Shown: positions 16,978-26,390 of the stretch, piece by piece
How the letters are laid out: the number at the start of each line of letters is the position of its first letter
Position numbering within the stretch: the first letter of the stretch is position 1
Source of the DNA: Flavipsychrobacter sp.
GTDB lineage: Bacteria > Bacteroidota > Bacteroidia > Chitinophagales > Chitinophagaceae
NCBI GenBank assembly: GCA_031292525.1
Contig: JARLGY010000047.1
Location: 62,001 to 126,000, forward strand
Length of the DNA: 64,000 bases
Direction: 5' to 3'
Made by a program: the position numbers and the translations under genes
Notes under the pieces: model-generated
The model's database searches: none
The model's input: only the letters and a program-made list of their open reading frames with translations
Told to the model about the DNA's origin: nothing

Positions 16978-19041
16978 TCAGTTAATGATATATACCCACT
17001 TGGTACCAGCAGCCTTTTGCAAGTTGCCAGGGTATTTTTGCGAAATATTTGAAAAGACATTGCTATCCTCCGGGGTACTAAAAATATATTTAACCCCTTC
17101 TTTTTTTAAAGCTGCTAACGAGTGGTCATCCTGCTTCTGTAATACGTCATTAAACAGATCCCAGCGATAAGAGTTTTTTAATGTTAAGTTGTAACAACCA
17201 TTGGACTGTGCCATAGCCGTCCAGTATGTTCCCAGATCGGAACCACTTAGCATGACGCCATGAAATTTCTGGAAAGGATTAACAGTTATCAGCCCGTCAT
17301 TGTATTTCCCGGTCTTTAATTCCGCATAATTCTCATTAAACCAATCGTAATCTTTCAAGGGCCTATCCCACTTCATATTGGCAATAAGGGCAATAAGGGC
17401 ACAAGAGAACCATACTGCCGAAATATAAACGAAAGGCCTTTTGTAATATGGCTTGGTATTAAAATTAAGGAACAGGTACATGATACCCACCCCAGCAACA
17501 ACAGTTAATAAATAATAACCTGCCCGCACAAATTGAAGTACATCAAAAGTTCCTTCCCTTAATACATGTCCGAACCGATCTACGTGGTCTATGTGAAGAA
17601 TCAATGTTAATGCAATGGATGCCAATAACGCACCAATACTTCCTGTAGCCATTTCCTTCAAACCGGAATCTCCTGATTTGTATAGTCCCCATAGACCGGC
17701 AAGTCTTATGCCTGCCCACAGTAAAAAAATAGCCGCAATGCAAACTATCATAAACATTTGCTGACCGGCAGTATTTACCGGCCTGTGCATCATGTCTCCA
17801 AAATTTTGTATGAGGTAGCCGAATTTGAAAGATAATTTTGTTGCACCCTGTGCTGTTAAGAATATTTTATATAGTACACCCGCCAAAACTAATGATAGCG
17901 CTGTGGCAGAGAAATACATGGATATTTTTGCCTTGTCAACGATCAGCCTTTTCAATATTACTACACCAAAAAATATGACCATAACGAAGTAAAGCGGCAA
18001 TTTGCCTACTACAATTGTGGCAAGCAATACTGCAAACAAAACCTTGGAATAATTTAATATCCCTTTTCCCCAGTCAATATTGTAAAATAGTATTAGCGTA
18101 ATGAGTACAATCGGGAAAGTAAATGTAAATGGCGAATTGCCACCTGGCAGTATATAGCCCATACCAGAAAAGATAAAGTTCTTCGGATTTAACTTTATAA
18201 GGTATAAGGGATGTAACGGTGCCAAAACAACAGGCAACAACATACCTATTATAATAAACCATGCAGCACCTTTTACAACTTTGCTTTTAAAGAAATAGTA
18301 CAGCAACTCATACCCCAACAGGAACGTTATTATTTTATAGAAAGGCATAGCCAATCCCCAAAGTGCCTGATGAGATGATATAGCAAATAGCTTTGACCAG
18401 AATGCAGGGATAAAAAAACCAAGTGTATGATAATTTATGGGTGAACCAATTTCATAAGCAGCACTAAAGATGGTGCCGCTACGAACAGATGTAACCATTG
18501 CGGTGAAGAAATGTGCATCAGTAATATCTTCACTTCCCAGGCGTACAGGTATGGCACTTAATGCACGTTCCATATCGCCTTGTATTGATACCGCAACCAT
18601 CAATATAAAGCTCCATGTAAAGGCTATAACGTCTGCCTTACCAATAGTAAAAGATGGCTCTATTTGCTTTCTAAAAAGCAAGAAAAGAAATAAAGTAAAA
18701 ATGAGGCTGCCTGCCAAAAGTTGTACTTGTGATAGCGACGGTATAAAAACCAAAAGGGAAAGAACCAATGAGCCTAGCAAAAGAGATGCACCAGAAAAGG
18801 AAATATCCAGAAAGTCAGTAAACGCATTTATACTACCAATCAACAGGCTACCTACAAGAGTAGCACACGCCACGCCAAGTATTATAAAAATGCATGGCAG
18901 TAAAGAAGCATTGCCGGTAAAGAACAGGGCCAGCATTAACAGCAATGACCATATACCAACAGATGTTACATTGTAGCGTATTTTCATTTCTTTATGATTT
19001 AAGCCTACTGGATATTTATTTGTTGTCATCTTATAGCTCAT
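16978..19041 (-). CDS. Large polytopic membrane protein, probable GT-C glycosyltransferase of a glycan module
   Basis: 687 residues with roughly 12-13 membrane segments and a soluble C-terminal ~150 residues. The loop 'SEDITDAHFFTAMVTSVR' after the first hydrophobic block and the 'NYHTLGF' stretch carry Asp/His residues placed as in GT-C enzymes, but I cannot name the family. Start: ATG at 19041 overlaps the aminotransferase stop by 11 nt; ATG at 19029 gives a 1-nt gap and is also possible. It is last in a four-gene operon and would be the natural transferase for a lipid-linked sugar. Confidence 0.7.
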   Translation of the reverse strand: MSYKMTTNKYPVGLNHKEMKIRYNVTSVGIWSLLLMLALFFTGNASLLPCIFIILGVACATLVGSLLIGSINAFTDFLDISFSGASLLLGSLVLSLLVFIPSLSQVQLLAGSLIFTLFLFLLFRKQIEPSFTIGKADVIAFTWSFILMVAVSIQGDMERALSAIPVRLGSEDITDAHFFTAMVTSVRSGTIFSAAYEIGSPINYHTLGFFIPAFWSKLFAISSHQALWGLAMPFYKIITFLLGYELLYYFFKSKVVKGAAWFIIIGMLLPVVLAPLHPLYLIKLNPKNFIFSGMGYILPGGNSPFTFTFPIVLITLILFYNIDWGKGILNYSKVLFAVLLATIVVGKLPLYFVMVIFFGVVILKRLIVDKAKISMYFSATALSLVLAGVLYKIFLTAQGATKLSFKFGYLIQNFGDMMHRPVNTAGQQMFMIVCIAAIFLLWAGIRLAGLWGLYKSGDSGLKEMATGSIGALLASIALTLILHIDHVDRFGHVLREGTFDVLQFVRAGYYLLTVVAGVGIMYLFLNFNTKPYYKRPFVYISAVWFSCALIALIANMKWDRPLKDYDWFNENYAELKTGKYNDGLITVNPFQKFHGVMLSGSDLGTYWTAMAQSNGCYNLTLKNSYRWDLFNDVLQKQDDHSLAALKKEGVKYIFSTPEDSNVFSNISQKYPGNLQKAAGTKWVYIIN

Positions 19042-20161
19042 GAAAGTAAGCTATGACCTCACCTGTAATGAGGGCAAGGTCTTCATCTGTAAGTTCATAA
19101 TACATGGGCAGTCTCACCAGGCAGTCGGTGTAATGATCGCTATAGAACAGTTCCCTGTCACCATGTATTTTTTCGTAGTAAGTAGATTTGTGTAAAGAGA
19201 GATAGTGGAAAACAGAAAGGATATTTTTGTCTTTTAATCTACTAATCAAGCCTTGCCGCTCTTCAAGATTGCGACAAACAATGTAAAACATGTGGGCATT
19301 GTTGGTTGCATAATCAGGTAAGTATGGCAACTTAATAAAGCCTTCATTTTCAAGCGGTTTTAACAGGCGATAGTAAGTATTCCAGATCTCTTTTCTTTTA
19401 GCTTGTATATCTGTAAGGTTTTCAAGTTGCGCATATAGGAATGCAGCAATAATATCTGATGGAAGGAATGAGCTGCCAATATCAACCCAGCTATATTTAT
19501 TAACCTCCCCTCTAAAAAATGATGAGCGATTGGTACCTTTTTCCCGGATTATTTCTGCGCGGTGAATAAATGCATCATCATTAATCACAAGCATGCCCCC
19601 TTCGCCAGACATGATATTTTTTGTCTCGTGAAAAGAGAACGCAGCCATGTGGCCTATGCTTCCTAAAGGCCTGCCTTTGTAGTAGCTGTCTATTGCCTGT
19701 GCAGCATCTTCTATCACATACAAGTTATACTTAGCTGCTAGTTCCATGATCTTGTCCATATCGCAGGCAATACCCGCATAATGTACAGGCACAATTGCTT
19801 TTGTCCTGGGCGTTATTAAAGCCTCTATAGCATCTACAGCCAGGTTAGGATTATCTTTATTACTATCGGCAAATACTATTGTTGCCCCCCTTAATACAAA
19901 AGCATTTGCTGTAGATACAAATGTGTAAGAAGGTATAATCACTTCATCTCCCGGCTGTATATTCAGCAGTATGGCTGCCATCTCCAAAGCATCTGTACAC
20001 GATGTGGTGAGCAGGCACTTTTTGAACTTAAATCTATCTTCAAAAAACTGGTGACATTTCTTGGTAAAAATACCATCTCCGGATATTTTACCTGATAAAA
20101 CAGCCTGGTATATATAGTGCCCCTCTTTGCCGGTAAGGTAGGGTTTGTTAAATGGGATCAT
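19031..20161 (-). CDS. wecE: dTDP-4-amino-4,6-dideoxygalactose transaminase (WecE/RffA type)
   Basis: 376 residues, full length for the DegT/DnrJ/EryC1 family. It matches the WecE subgroup closely: 'MIPFNKP', 'SGDG.FT..C', 'FVSTANAFVLRGA', 'PVHYAGIACDMD', 'FSFHETKN' with the PLP lysine K181, and 'REKGTNRS.FFRG'. WecE converts dTDP-4-keto-6-deoxyglucose to dTDP-4-amino-4,6-dideoxygalactose (Fuc4N). The GNAT gene is 3 nt upstream and the membrane transferase overlaps downstream. The genes making dTDP-4-keto-6-deoxyglucose are not in this window. Confidence 0.92.
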   Translation of the reverse strand: MIPFNKPYLTGKEGHYIYQAVLSGKISGDGIFTKKCHQFFEDRFKFKKCLLTTSCTDALEMAAILLNIQPGDEVIIPSYTFVSTANAFVLRGATIVFADSNKDNPNLAVDAIEALITPRTKAIVPVHYAGIACDMDKIMELAAKYNLYVIEDAAQAIDSYYKGRPLGSIGHMAAFSFHETKNIMSGEGGMLVINDDAFIHRAEIIREKGTNRSSFFRGEVNKYSWVDIGSSFLPSDIIAAFLYAQLENLTDIQAKRKEIWNTYYRLLKPLENEGFIKLPYLPDYATNNAHMFYIVCRNLEERQGLISRLKDKNILSVFHYLSLHKSTYYEKIHGDRELFYSDHYTDCLVRLPMYYELTDEDLALITGEVIAYFHEL

Positions 20162-20164
20162 AAA

Positions 20165-20890
20165 TTATTTTTTGTTCAAATGAATTGTAACATAGGCGCT
20201 GTTCAATACCAGGTTTTCCCTGTTCCATACTTTCTGAACAGCAAAATTCTGTATCTGCGTGGACACCTTTAAAATGGGTATCTGAAGATTGTGGATATAC
20301 TTTTTTACGTGTCTTAGCATATCTGTATAGACTCCTTTACTTTGATATTCAGGTAATACACCATTCAGTATGATATCTGCATACTCTGTATTGTAACTGC
20401 AGGTTAAAAAGCCAATGGGAATATTATCTGACAAAGCAAGCAGATGTAAATTATCTGATGAATTTAATGTATTCACTGCCCATTCTGCATAGCCTTCAGC
20501 AATCTTTTTTCTATCTAGTAGTGGGTTAGAAAAATAATGGTTCTGGTAATTGTAAAATACCTGGTTTATCAGCTCTTCAAATGCACCCTTATGCGATGCA
20601 TTGCCGTTTATAAAAACCAAGTCTTTATTTCTAACGTCGTTATAAGTTGTTTTTGTAAGGTCTGTCTGGTAGTACACCAAGGTATCGGCATTGATTACAT
20701 CTTTACCCAGCCCGTTTAACAGGTGCATTTTATATTGCTCAGCAACAGGTATGCGGAATATGAGGATGTCCGGATTATTTTGCTTGTAAAAATCTTTGAG
20801 CAGGTCTATATCCAATACATCAAGATTGCCCCTGAATATTTCTTTACCAAACCTTTGAGACTCCAGTTCTGAATAACGTAATTTATTCAT
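20165..20890 (-). CDS. GNAT N-acetyltransferase, probable dTDP-amino-sugar acetyltransferase (WecD-like)
   Basis: 241 residues. The C-terminal half is a GNAT fold: 'IPIGFLTCS', 'LNGVLPEYQSKGVYTDML' with the acetyl-CoA-binding Q-x-x-G-x-x/A loop, and 'VSTQIQNFAVQKVWNRENL'. The layout, including the 'YAEWAVNTL' helix before the core, recalls WecD/RffC, which N-acetylates dTDP-Fuc4N. The adjacent wecE supports that reaction. Overlaps the upstream GT2 gene by 8 nt. Confidence 0.8.
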   Translation of the reverse strand: MNKLRYSELESQRFGKEIFRGNLDVLDIDLLKDFYKQNNPDILIFRIPVAEQYKMHLLNGLGKDVINADTLVYYQTDLTKTTYNDVRNKDLVFINGNASHKGAFEELINQVFYNYQNHYFSNPLLDRKKIAEGYAEWAVNTLNSSDNLHLLALSDNIPIGFLTCSYNTEYADIILNGVLPEYQSKGVYTDMLRHVKKYIHNLQIPILKVSTQIQNFAVQKVWNRENLVLNSAYVTIHLNKK

Positions 20891-21809
20891 TTATGTTCTT
20901 TTCTTTATCTATGATATAGATAGGACGGTCCTTTATGCCCTCGAACGATTTACCTACATACAGCCCTAAAATACCCAACGTGAAAATAATGAGCCCTGAT
21001 AAAAACCAGATAGAAATAATAAGGCTGGTATAACCACTTACTGTTATACGCCCTGCAAAGTACAGGGCAAGGTTATAAATAGTATAGACTACAGATAGTA
21101 TTGAGATGAATAAACCCAATTTTACTGTAAGTTTCAACGGTTTTTGTGAGTATGATATTGCTATATCCAATGCAAAATCTATGAGCCGGCTCCAATTATA
21201 AGTTGTTTTCCCTTCAAACCTTTTTGCATGCTCTACATCTATAGAGGTTTTTGTGAAACCCACCCAACGTGCCATTGCTGTAAAGGCCCTCATTGGCTCT
21301 CGCAATGTATTTATAGCGCCTATAGCTTTGCGGCTATAAATACCGAAATTGGCTATAGTACCATCCTGCTTAATACCAGACAAATAACTGAATATCTTAT
21401 AGAACAAACGGGATGACATTTTTTTGAAAAAACTGTCCTGACGCTCAACACGGCGTGCAAATACGATATCGTAGCCTTCCAGCGCTTTTCTGTACAGCTT
21501 GTGTATCTCTTCGGGCTGGTCTTGCAAATCGCAGTCCATTACTACAACCCAATCGCCTTTACAAACATCAAGCCCTGCTGTAATGGCATGGTGCTGACCA
21601 AAATTGCGACTTAGTTTTATGCCTTTTATATGTTTGTCTTTCTCACAGTTCTCAATAATCTTATCCCATGAGCTGTCTGGCCCACAATCTTCTACCAGCA
21701 AAATTTCATAGTCATCAGTAATAGCAGCCAACTCTACGGTAAGACGCCTTACCAGTTCATCAACTATTTTTTCTGCTCTATATACAGGACTTACAACAGA
21801 CAGTAACAT
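20883..21809 (-). CDS. Family 2 glycosyltransferase, polyprenyl-phosphate type (ArnC/GtrB-like)
   Basis: 308 residues. The GT-A domain covers 1-220 with 'SVVSPVYRAE', 'EILLVEDCGPDSSWD', the DxD-like 'VMDCDLQDQPEE' and 'ARRVERQDSFFKK'. Two C-terminal membrane helices (about 230-255 and 265-290) are those of the DPM/ArnC/GtrB group, which load a sugar onto undecaprenyl phosphate at the inner membrane face. First gene of the four-gene operon, so it probably loads the sugar made by WecE and the GNAT (inference). Confidence 0.9.
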   Translation of the reverse strand: MLLSVVSPVYRAEKIVDELVRRLTVELAAITDDYEILLVEDCGPDSSWDKIIENCEKDKHIKGIKLSRNFGQHHAITAGLDVCKGDWVVVMDCDLQDQPEEIHKLYRKALEGYDIVFARRVERQDSFFKKMSSRLFYKIFSYLSGIKQDGTIANFGIYSRKAIGAINTLREPMRAFTAMARWVGFTKTSIDVEHAKRFEGKTTYNWSRLIDFALDIAISYSQKPLKLTVKLGLFISILSVVYTIYNLALYFAGRITVSGYTSLIISIWFLSGLIIFTLGILGLYVGKSFEGIKDRPIYIIDKEKNINE

Positions 21810-21898
21810 ATATAAAGATTAACGTTCCTCAACATTTTTCATGGCTAGTGTATTGCCATCGTAACCCATATCGAGTAATATTTCTACTCAATAATGAG

Positions 21899-21906
21899 CA
21901 AAGATA
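21899..21906 (-). promoter_or_regulatory. Putative -7 element for the glycan operon
   Basis: Minus strand TATCTTTG, an exact TAnnTTTG match 90 nt before the GT2 start. The -33 region is an A-rich run. Confidence 0.3.
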
Positions 21907-21909
21907 TTT

Positions 21910-22114
21910 TTTTTTATGAGGAAAATGATAGTGGAGGTCATTAATTAATCTTTATTATATGGTTATTTTTGTGGTGTGTCCAGAACGCGGATGCTGATGC
22001 AATTCTCCTGACGGTCTAAATCGTTTGGTAAAGACTGCGGTCAGCATGCTGCCTGCCGGGGGTGACATGTTCTAAAAACAAAGCAGACTTGGGCAAGCTA
22101 CAATAACACACTGC
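21910..22114. other. Intergenic stretch with a GC-richer block
   Basis: About 21970-22070 is visibly richer in GC than its surroundings. A 37-codon minus-strand frame (21955-22068) starts inside the right copy of the 19-nt inverted repeat; it has no family I recognise and may be chance. No RNA gene is seen. Confidence 0.35.
22064..22082 (-). repeat. Right copy of the 19-nt inverted repeat bracketing the glycan module
   Basis: Exact reverse complement of 16954-16972. The match stops sharply at both ends, and the two copies enclose all four glycan genes and the upstream region. Confidence 0.6.
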
Positions 22115-22459
22115 CTAAGATGGAATTTGAGACCATATTTTCTTTAAAGGACTAACGTTTTCTTCCAGCCATCTAGCGGCTTCTACTCCGCTTCCAAAAT
22201 CATTGTGGATAATTTCATTTTTTTCATCCTCTGATGAAAAACAAATTAAAGTCTTGTGTACATACATAAAACCCCAAATATTCTCCTTTCGCGCGCCTTG
22301 TATTTTATACTGTTGGCCCAAATTATTTTCGTACAGTGCTACCGTGTTATATATCCAGTCATCGATAACGCGTTTTTTTCTATTAAAAAGTCTAACTACA
22401 AAATAGATAAGTATGAATATCCAGAATATGTAAGAGTAATGATTGTAATAAATCCCCAT
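22115..22459 (-). CDS. Small membrane-anchored protein of unknown function
   Basis: 114 residues from the ATG at 22459 (a TTG two codons earlier is also possible). One N-terminal membrane segment ('YIFWIFILIYFVV') is followed by basic residues and a soluble ~85-residue domain with 'NEIIHNDFGSGVEAARWLEENV'. No family recognised. It stands alone between the glycan operon and a repeat-like stretch. Confidence 0.6.
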   Translation of the reverse strand: MGIYYNHYSYIFWIFILIYFVVRLFNRKKRVIDDWIYNTVALYENNLGQQYKIQGARKENIWGFMYVHKTLICFSSEDEKNEIIHNDFGSGVEAARWLEENVSPLKKIWSQIPS

Positions 22460-22530
22460 CAGCAACAGGATGTAAACTATAAGTAATATAATAGAAAGAT
22501 AGGAAATTTAAAAGATGATTATGGGTTTTA

Positions 22531-22690
22531 CTATAACAGACCTTGCTGTGGCATTCGGGTTATAAATGTTTCGAAAGCTATTTGCGAGTTGGCTGCAGTT
22601 CCCCGATTAGGCGGATTTCTCTCTCGCTGAAGAACGCTCGGTCGAAATGACGGTTTTTTATGGACTTTATGCATCAATAAAGCTTCGTAA
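22531..22690. repeat. Possible dispersed intergenic repeat
   Basis: The part 'ctctcgctgaagaacgctcg' plus 'gtcgaaatgacgg' and the preceding 'ttccccgattaggcgga' look like fragments of intergenic repeats seen in Bacteroidota genomes. Only one copy is in the window, so this rests on memory of the pattern. The spurious frames through it are ignored. Confidence 0.3.
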
Positions 22691-22731
22691 CAACCGTTTT
22701 CGCATATTACCACATTCCCATATTATAGCAT

Positions 22732-22739
22732 TATATTTG
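22732..22739 (+). promoter_or_regulatory. Putative -7 element for smc
   Basis: TATATTTG, an exact TAnnTTTG match, 23 nt before the TTG start of smc. No clear -33 box at the expected distance. Confidence 0.45.
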
Positions 22740-22762
22740 CAATCCTTCAAAAATTTTGTGCT

Positions 22763-25700
22763 TTGCGATTAAAGTCGTTGGAAATAAAAGGTTTTAAATC
22801 TTTTGCAGATAAAACCGTTGTGTTGCTGGACCACTCTATAACAGGTATAGTGGGTCCTAATGGGTGTGGTAAATCTAATATCATAGATGCCATACGCTGG
22901 GTGATAGGGGAGCATAAGATAAAATCTTTGCGCTCTGACAATCTGGAGGATCTGATCTTTAACGGGTCGCGCACAAGGAGTGGGAGTGGCATGGCAGAGG
23001 TATCGCTCACGTTTGAGAATACACGCAACCTGTTGCCTACAGAGTTTACCACGGTTACCATTACACGTAAGTTTTATAAGAACGGTGAAAGTGAATATCG
23101 CCTGAATGATGTGAACTGCCGGTTGAAGGATATACACAACCTGTTCCTGGATACAGGGGTGAGCAATGACAGCTATGCCATTATAGAGTTGGGCATGGTG
23201 GATGACATTATTAAAGATAAGGATGGCAGCCGCCGCCGCATGCTGGAACAGGCTGCGGGCATAAGCATATACAAGACCCGTAAAAAGGAAGCCAAGCAAA
23301 AACTGGAAGGTACAGAGCAGGACCTGAGCCGTATAGAAGACCTGTTGTTTGAGATAGCCAACAACCTGCGCACGCTGGAAAACCAGGCCAAGAAGGCGGA
23401 AAAGTACCTGCAGATAAAGGCTGAATATAAAGAAGTAAGCGTGGAGCTTGCCAAGGCAAGCCTTGAAGAGTTTAACGATCAATATAAACTGCTGAATGAG
23501 CAGCACGAAAAAGAAACGGACCGCAAGGCCCACCTGGAAGCTGTTGTAGCCACAGAGAGTGCCACGGTAGAAGAGGATAAAGTAAAGCTGATAGATAAGG
23601 AACAGGAGCTGAGCGCACTGCAAAGGCAGTTTAATGAATTGCTGAACCGCATACGCCAACTGGAGAATGACAAAAAACTGGCTGCACAACGCTTTGAGCA
23701 CCTGAAGGAACGCGAAAAGAACCTGAATGAGTTTTTGAGCGGGGCAGGGCAGCAATTGCAGCAACTGGAAGACAGCATCACCTTTGCAGGCAGGCAGATA
23801 GAGGACGAGACCGAACAGATGCAGGAACTGCGCGACCAGCTGGAAACACTGCGCGACACTGTGGATGAGAAACGTGCGGCCTACGATGAAAAGAAAGGTG
23901 TGGTGGAACGCCTGCGCAATGAATACCAGCAGGTGCAGCGCGGCCAGTTTGAAGCAGAAAAGAAAGTAGCCATAGCCGATACCAGTGTGATGAACCTGCA
24001 ACGCAGCATACAGCAGGTGCAGGACGAAGGCGCCAATCGCAGTGCGCAAATAGCGCAAATAGGTAATGAGCGTACCGATACTGAAGATGCTCTGCAACAA
24101 AAGCAGGATGAACTGCAGGAACTGGTAACCAAGCACGAGGATGTAAAAAGCAAGATACTGCAGAACCAGGAACAGCTGGAAACCCTGCGCGCCCAACTGG
24201 CCGATGAGAATCGCAGGCTGGACAGCAGGAAGAACGAACACGACTTGCTGAAGAGCCTGGTGGAGAGCCTGGAAGGCTACCCCGACAGTATAAAATTCCT
24301 GAAGAAGAATAAAGAGTGGAACAGCAATGCGCCGCTGCTGAGCGATGTATTTGTGGTGCAGCAGGAATACCGCACTGCACTTGAAAACCTGCTGGACAAC
24401 TACCTGAACTACTACTTAGTAGATAATATAGATGAGGCAGCTAAAGCAGTAACCCTGCTGGAGCATAATAAAAAAGGTAAGGCCAACTTCTTTGTGCTGG
24501 ATAGGTTTGCTACTTACCAGCCCAGTACGCACACCGCACCGGCTGATGCCATACCAGCGCTGAGCGTAATAACTATAGACGAGCAGTACAAAGCGTTGGC
24601 CCAGCACTTGCTGGGGCATGTGTACATTACCAGGGATGGTAACAATGTGCTGCATGCAGACCTGCAAAACGGTTTCGTGCTGGTGGAGCAGAGCGGTAAG
24701 ATGGTAAGGGGTAAGTACACACTGGGTGGCGGATCGATAGGGTTGTTTGAAGGGAATAAGATAGGTAGGGGTAAGAACCTGGAACGGTTGGCTAAAGAGA
24801 TAGCAGAACTGACCAGCTCTACTACCAAACTGAAACAATACCTGAGCGATACCCAAACGCTGATAGCAGGGTTTAATCGCGACCTGAACGACAGGGCCAT
24901 AGAGCTGGCACGCCAGGAGATAAACAAGCTGCAAAACCAGGTAGTGAATCTGACCAATCGTGCGGAGAACTTTGAACAGCTGAATACAGCCGGGCAAAAA
25001 CGTATAGCCGACTTGCAGGAACAACTGGACCATACGCACGACAGCATAAGCGATACACGAGCCGAGTTGGAAAACATAACCGAGAAGCTACAAACACTAC
25101 AACAAAATATTCAGGCTGCAACCCATGAGTTTGCAGGTGTGGAGCAGGAGTTCAACTTTGTGACCCAGCAATACAACCAGCAAAACATACAATACACCAA
25201 GCAGCAAAGCAAGGTAGAGGGGCTGAAGCAGGAACTGACCTTCCGCACCAACCAGGTGAACGACCTGAAGAAGCAGGTGGCCACCAACAGCGAACAACTG
25301 CAACAGATAGGCGGACAGATAGCTGATACAGAAAAGAGCCTGTACAGCGGCGATAATGAACTGTATGAACTGCTGCTGAAGAAGGAAGGAGAGGAAAAGA
25401 TACTGAACGAAAAAGACAGAGCCTTCTATGCCATGCGCAATGCTATTGCCGCACAGGAAGGGCAACTGAACCAGAAGCGCAGGGAGAAGGAACAAGCTGA
25501 GATGCTACTAACCGGCATAAAGGATAAGCTGAATGACATGAAGCTGAAACTTGCAGGTATCAATGAGCGTTTGCAGATAGAATTTAAACTGAATATAGAC
25601 CAGATACTGGATGAGGCCCGTACAGGTTTGCAAACAGTAGAAGAGCTTACAGCAGAGAGCGAGCGCATGAAAAAGCGCCTGGAAAACATGGGTGAAATAA

Positions 25701-26293
25701 ACCCAACAGCAATTGAAGCTTACACAGAAATAAAAGCGCGTCACGACTTTATTGTGGAGCAGCGCAATGACCTGGTAACCGCTAAGGATTCACTGTTATC
25801 GACCATAGAAGAAGTGGAACTGACTGCCAACAGCAAGTTTAAAGAAACGTTTGACTTGGTGCGTGAAAACTTTGGAACTGTATTTAAAGCGTTATTTACG
25901 CCGGAAGATAGTTGCGACCTGCGCCTCACCGACCCGGACAATGTTGCGGACAGCGGTATAGAAATATACGCGCAACCTAAAGGTAAGAAACCAAGCACAC
26001 TTACCCAGCTATCGGGTGGGGAGAAGACGTTGACATCGACGGCGTTCCTGTTCGCTATTTACCTTATTAAACCGGCTCCGTTCTGTATATTGGATGAGGT
26101 GGATGCACCGCTGGATGATGCCAACGTGGGCAAGTTCACCAAGATGATACGCCAATTCAGCGATAACTCGCAGTTCATTATTGTAACACACAACAAGCAG
26201 ACAATGGCCGCTGTAGATGTGATATATGGTGTGACGATGCAGGAGCCTGGTGTAAGTAAGTTGGTGCCTGTGGATTTCAGGAGTTTGAATTAA
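22763..26293 (+). CDS. smc: Chromosome partition protein SMC
   Basis: 1176 residues, normal full length. Walker A 'GPNGCGKSN' at 31-39, long coiled coil to about 510, a globular hinge around 515-680, a second coiled coil, then signature 'LSGGEKTLTS' from 1083 and Walker B 'ILDEVDAPLDD' around 1109-1119. SMC dimers with ScpA/ScpB compact and segregate the chromosome by ATP-driven loop extrusion. The start 'MRLKSLEIKGFKSFADKT' fits the family exactly but uses a TTG codon; no in-frame ATG or GTG lies nearby. It stands alone and has its own terminator. Confidence 0.98.
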   Translation: MRLKSLEIKGFKSFADKTVVLLDHSITGIVGPNGCGKSNIIDAIRWVIGEHKIKSLRSDNLEDLIFNGSRTRSGSGMAEVSLTFENTRNLLPTEFTTVTITRKFYKNGESEYRLNDVNCRLKDIHNLFLDTGVSNDSYAIIELGMVDDIIKDKDGSRRRMLEQAAGISIYKTRKKEAKQKLEGTEQDLSRIEDLLFEIANNLRTLENQAKKAEKYLQIKAEYKEVSVELAKASLEEFNDQYKLLNEQHEKETDRKAHLEAVVATESATVEEDKVKLIDKEQELSALQRQFNELLNRIRQLENDKKLAAQRFEHLKEREKNLNEFLSGAGQQLQQLEDSITFAGRQIEDETEQMQELRDQLETLRDTVDEKRAAYDEKKGVVERLRNEYQQVQRGQFEAEKKVAIADTSVMNLQRSIQQVQDEGANRSAQIAQIGNERTDTEDALQQKQDELQELVTKHEDVKSKILQNQEQLETLRAQLADENRRLDSRKNEHDLLKSLVESLEGYPDSIKFLKKNKEWNSNAPLLSDVFVVQQEYRTALENLLDNYLNYYLVDNIDEAAKAVTLLEHNKKGKANFFVLDRFATYQPSTHTAPADAIPALSVITIDEQYKALAQHLLGHVYITRDGNNVLHADLQNGFVLVEQSGKMVRGKYTLGGGSIGLFEGNKIGRGKNLERLAKEIAELTSSTTKLKQYLSDTQTLIAGFNRDLNDRAIELARQEINKLQNQVVNLTNRAENFEQLNTAGQKRIADLQEQLDHTHDSISDTRAELENITEKLQTLQQNIQAATHEFAGVEQEFNFVTQQYNQQNIQYTKQQSKVEGLKQELTFRTNQVNDLKKQVATNSEQLQQIGGQIADTEKSLYSGDNELYELLLKKEGEEKILNEKDRAFYAMRNAIAAQEGQLNQKRREKEQAEMLLTGIKDKLNDMKLKLAGINERLQIEFKLNIDQILDEARTGLQTVEELTAESERMKKRLENMGEINPTAIEAYTEIKARHDFIVEQRNDLVTAKDSLLSTIEEVELTANSKFKETFDLVRENFGTVFKALFTPEDSCDLRLTDPDNVADSGIEIYAQPKGKKPSTLTQLSGGEKTLTSTAFLFAIYLIKPAPFCILDEVDAPLDDANVGKFTKMIRQFSDNSQFIIVTHNKQTMAAVDVIYGVTMQEPGVSKLVPVDFRSLN

Positions 26294-26317
26294 AGTGAGT
26301 TTTTTTATATAGTATTG

Positions 26318-26348
26318 ATAAGCAGTCGGTATGGCTGCTTATTTTTTT
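26318..26348 (+). terminator. Intrinsic terminator of smc
   Basis: Stem ATAAGCAG with CTGCTTAT, 9-nt loop, then a run of seven T. It begins 24 nt after the smc stop. Confidence 0.75.
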
Positions 26349-26390
26349 GTTCGCCAATATCTAGTCTTATATTTTGTGTTTGCGAGAACC

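Noticed and set aside
21955-22068. 37-codon minus-strand frame in the GC-richer block
   Set aside because: Too short, no homology recognised, and it begins inside the 19-nt repeat; kept only as part of the intergenic description.
22531-22713. 60-codon minus-strand frame upstream of smc
   Set aside because: Translates a repeat-like intergenic stretch; no start context or domain.
22769-24241. 490-codon frame antisense to smc
   Set aside because: Entirely inside smc; the product is a low-complexity Leu/Phe/Gln string caused by the Glu/Gln/Lys codons of the coiled coil.
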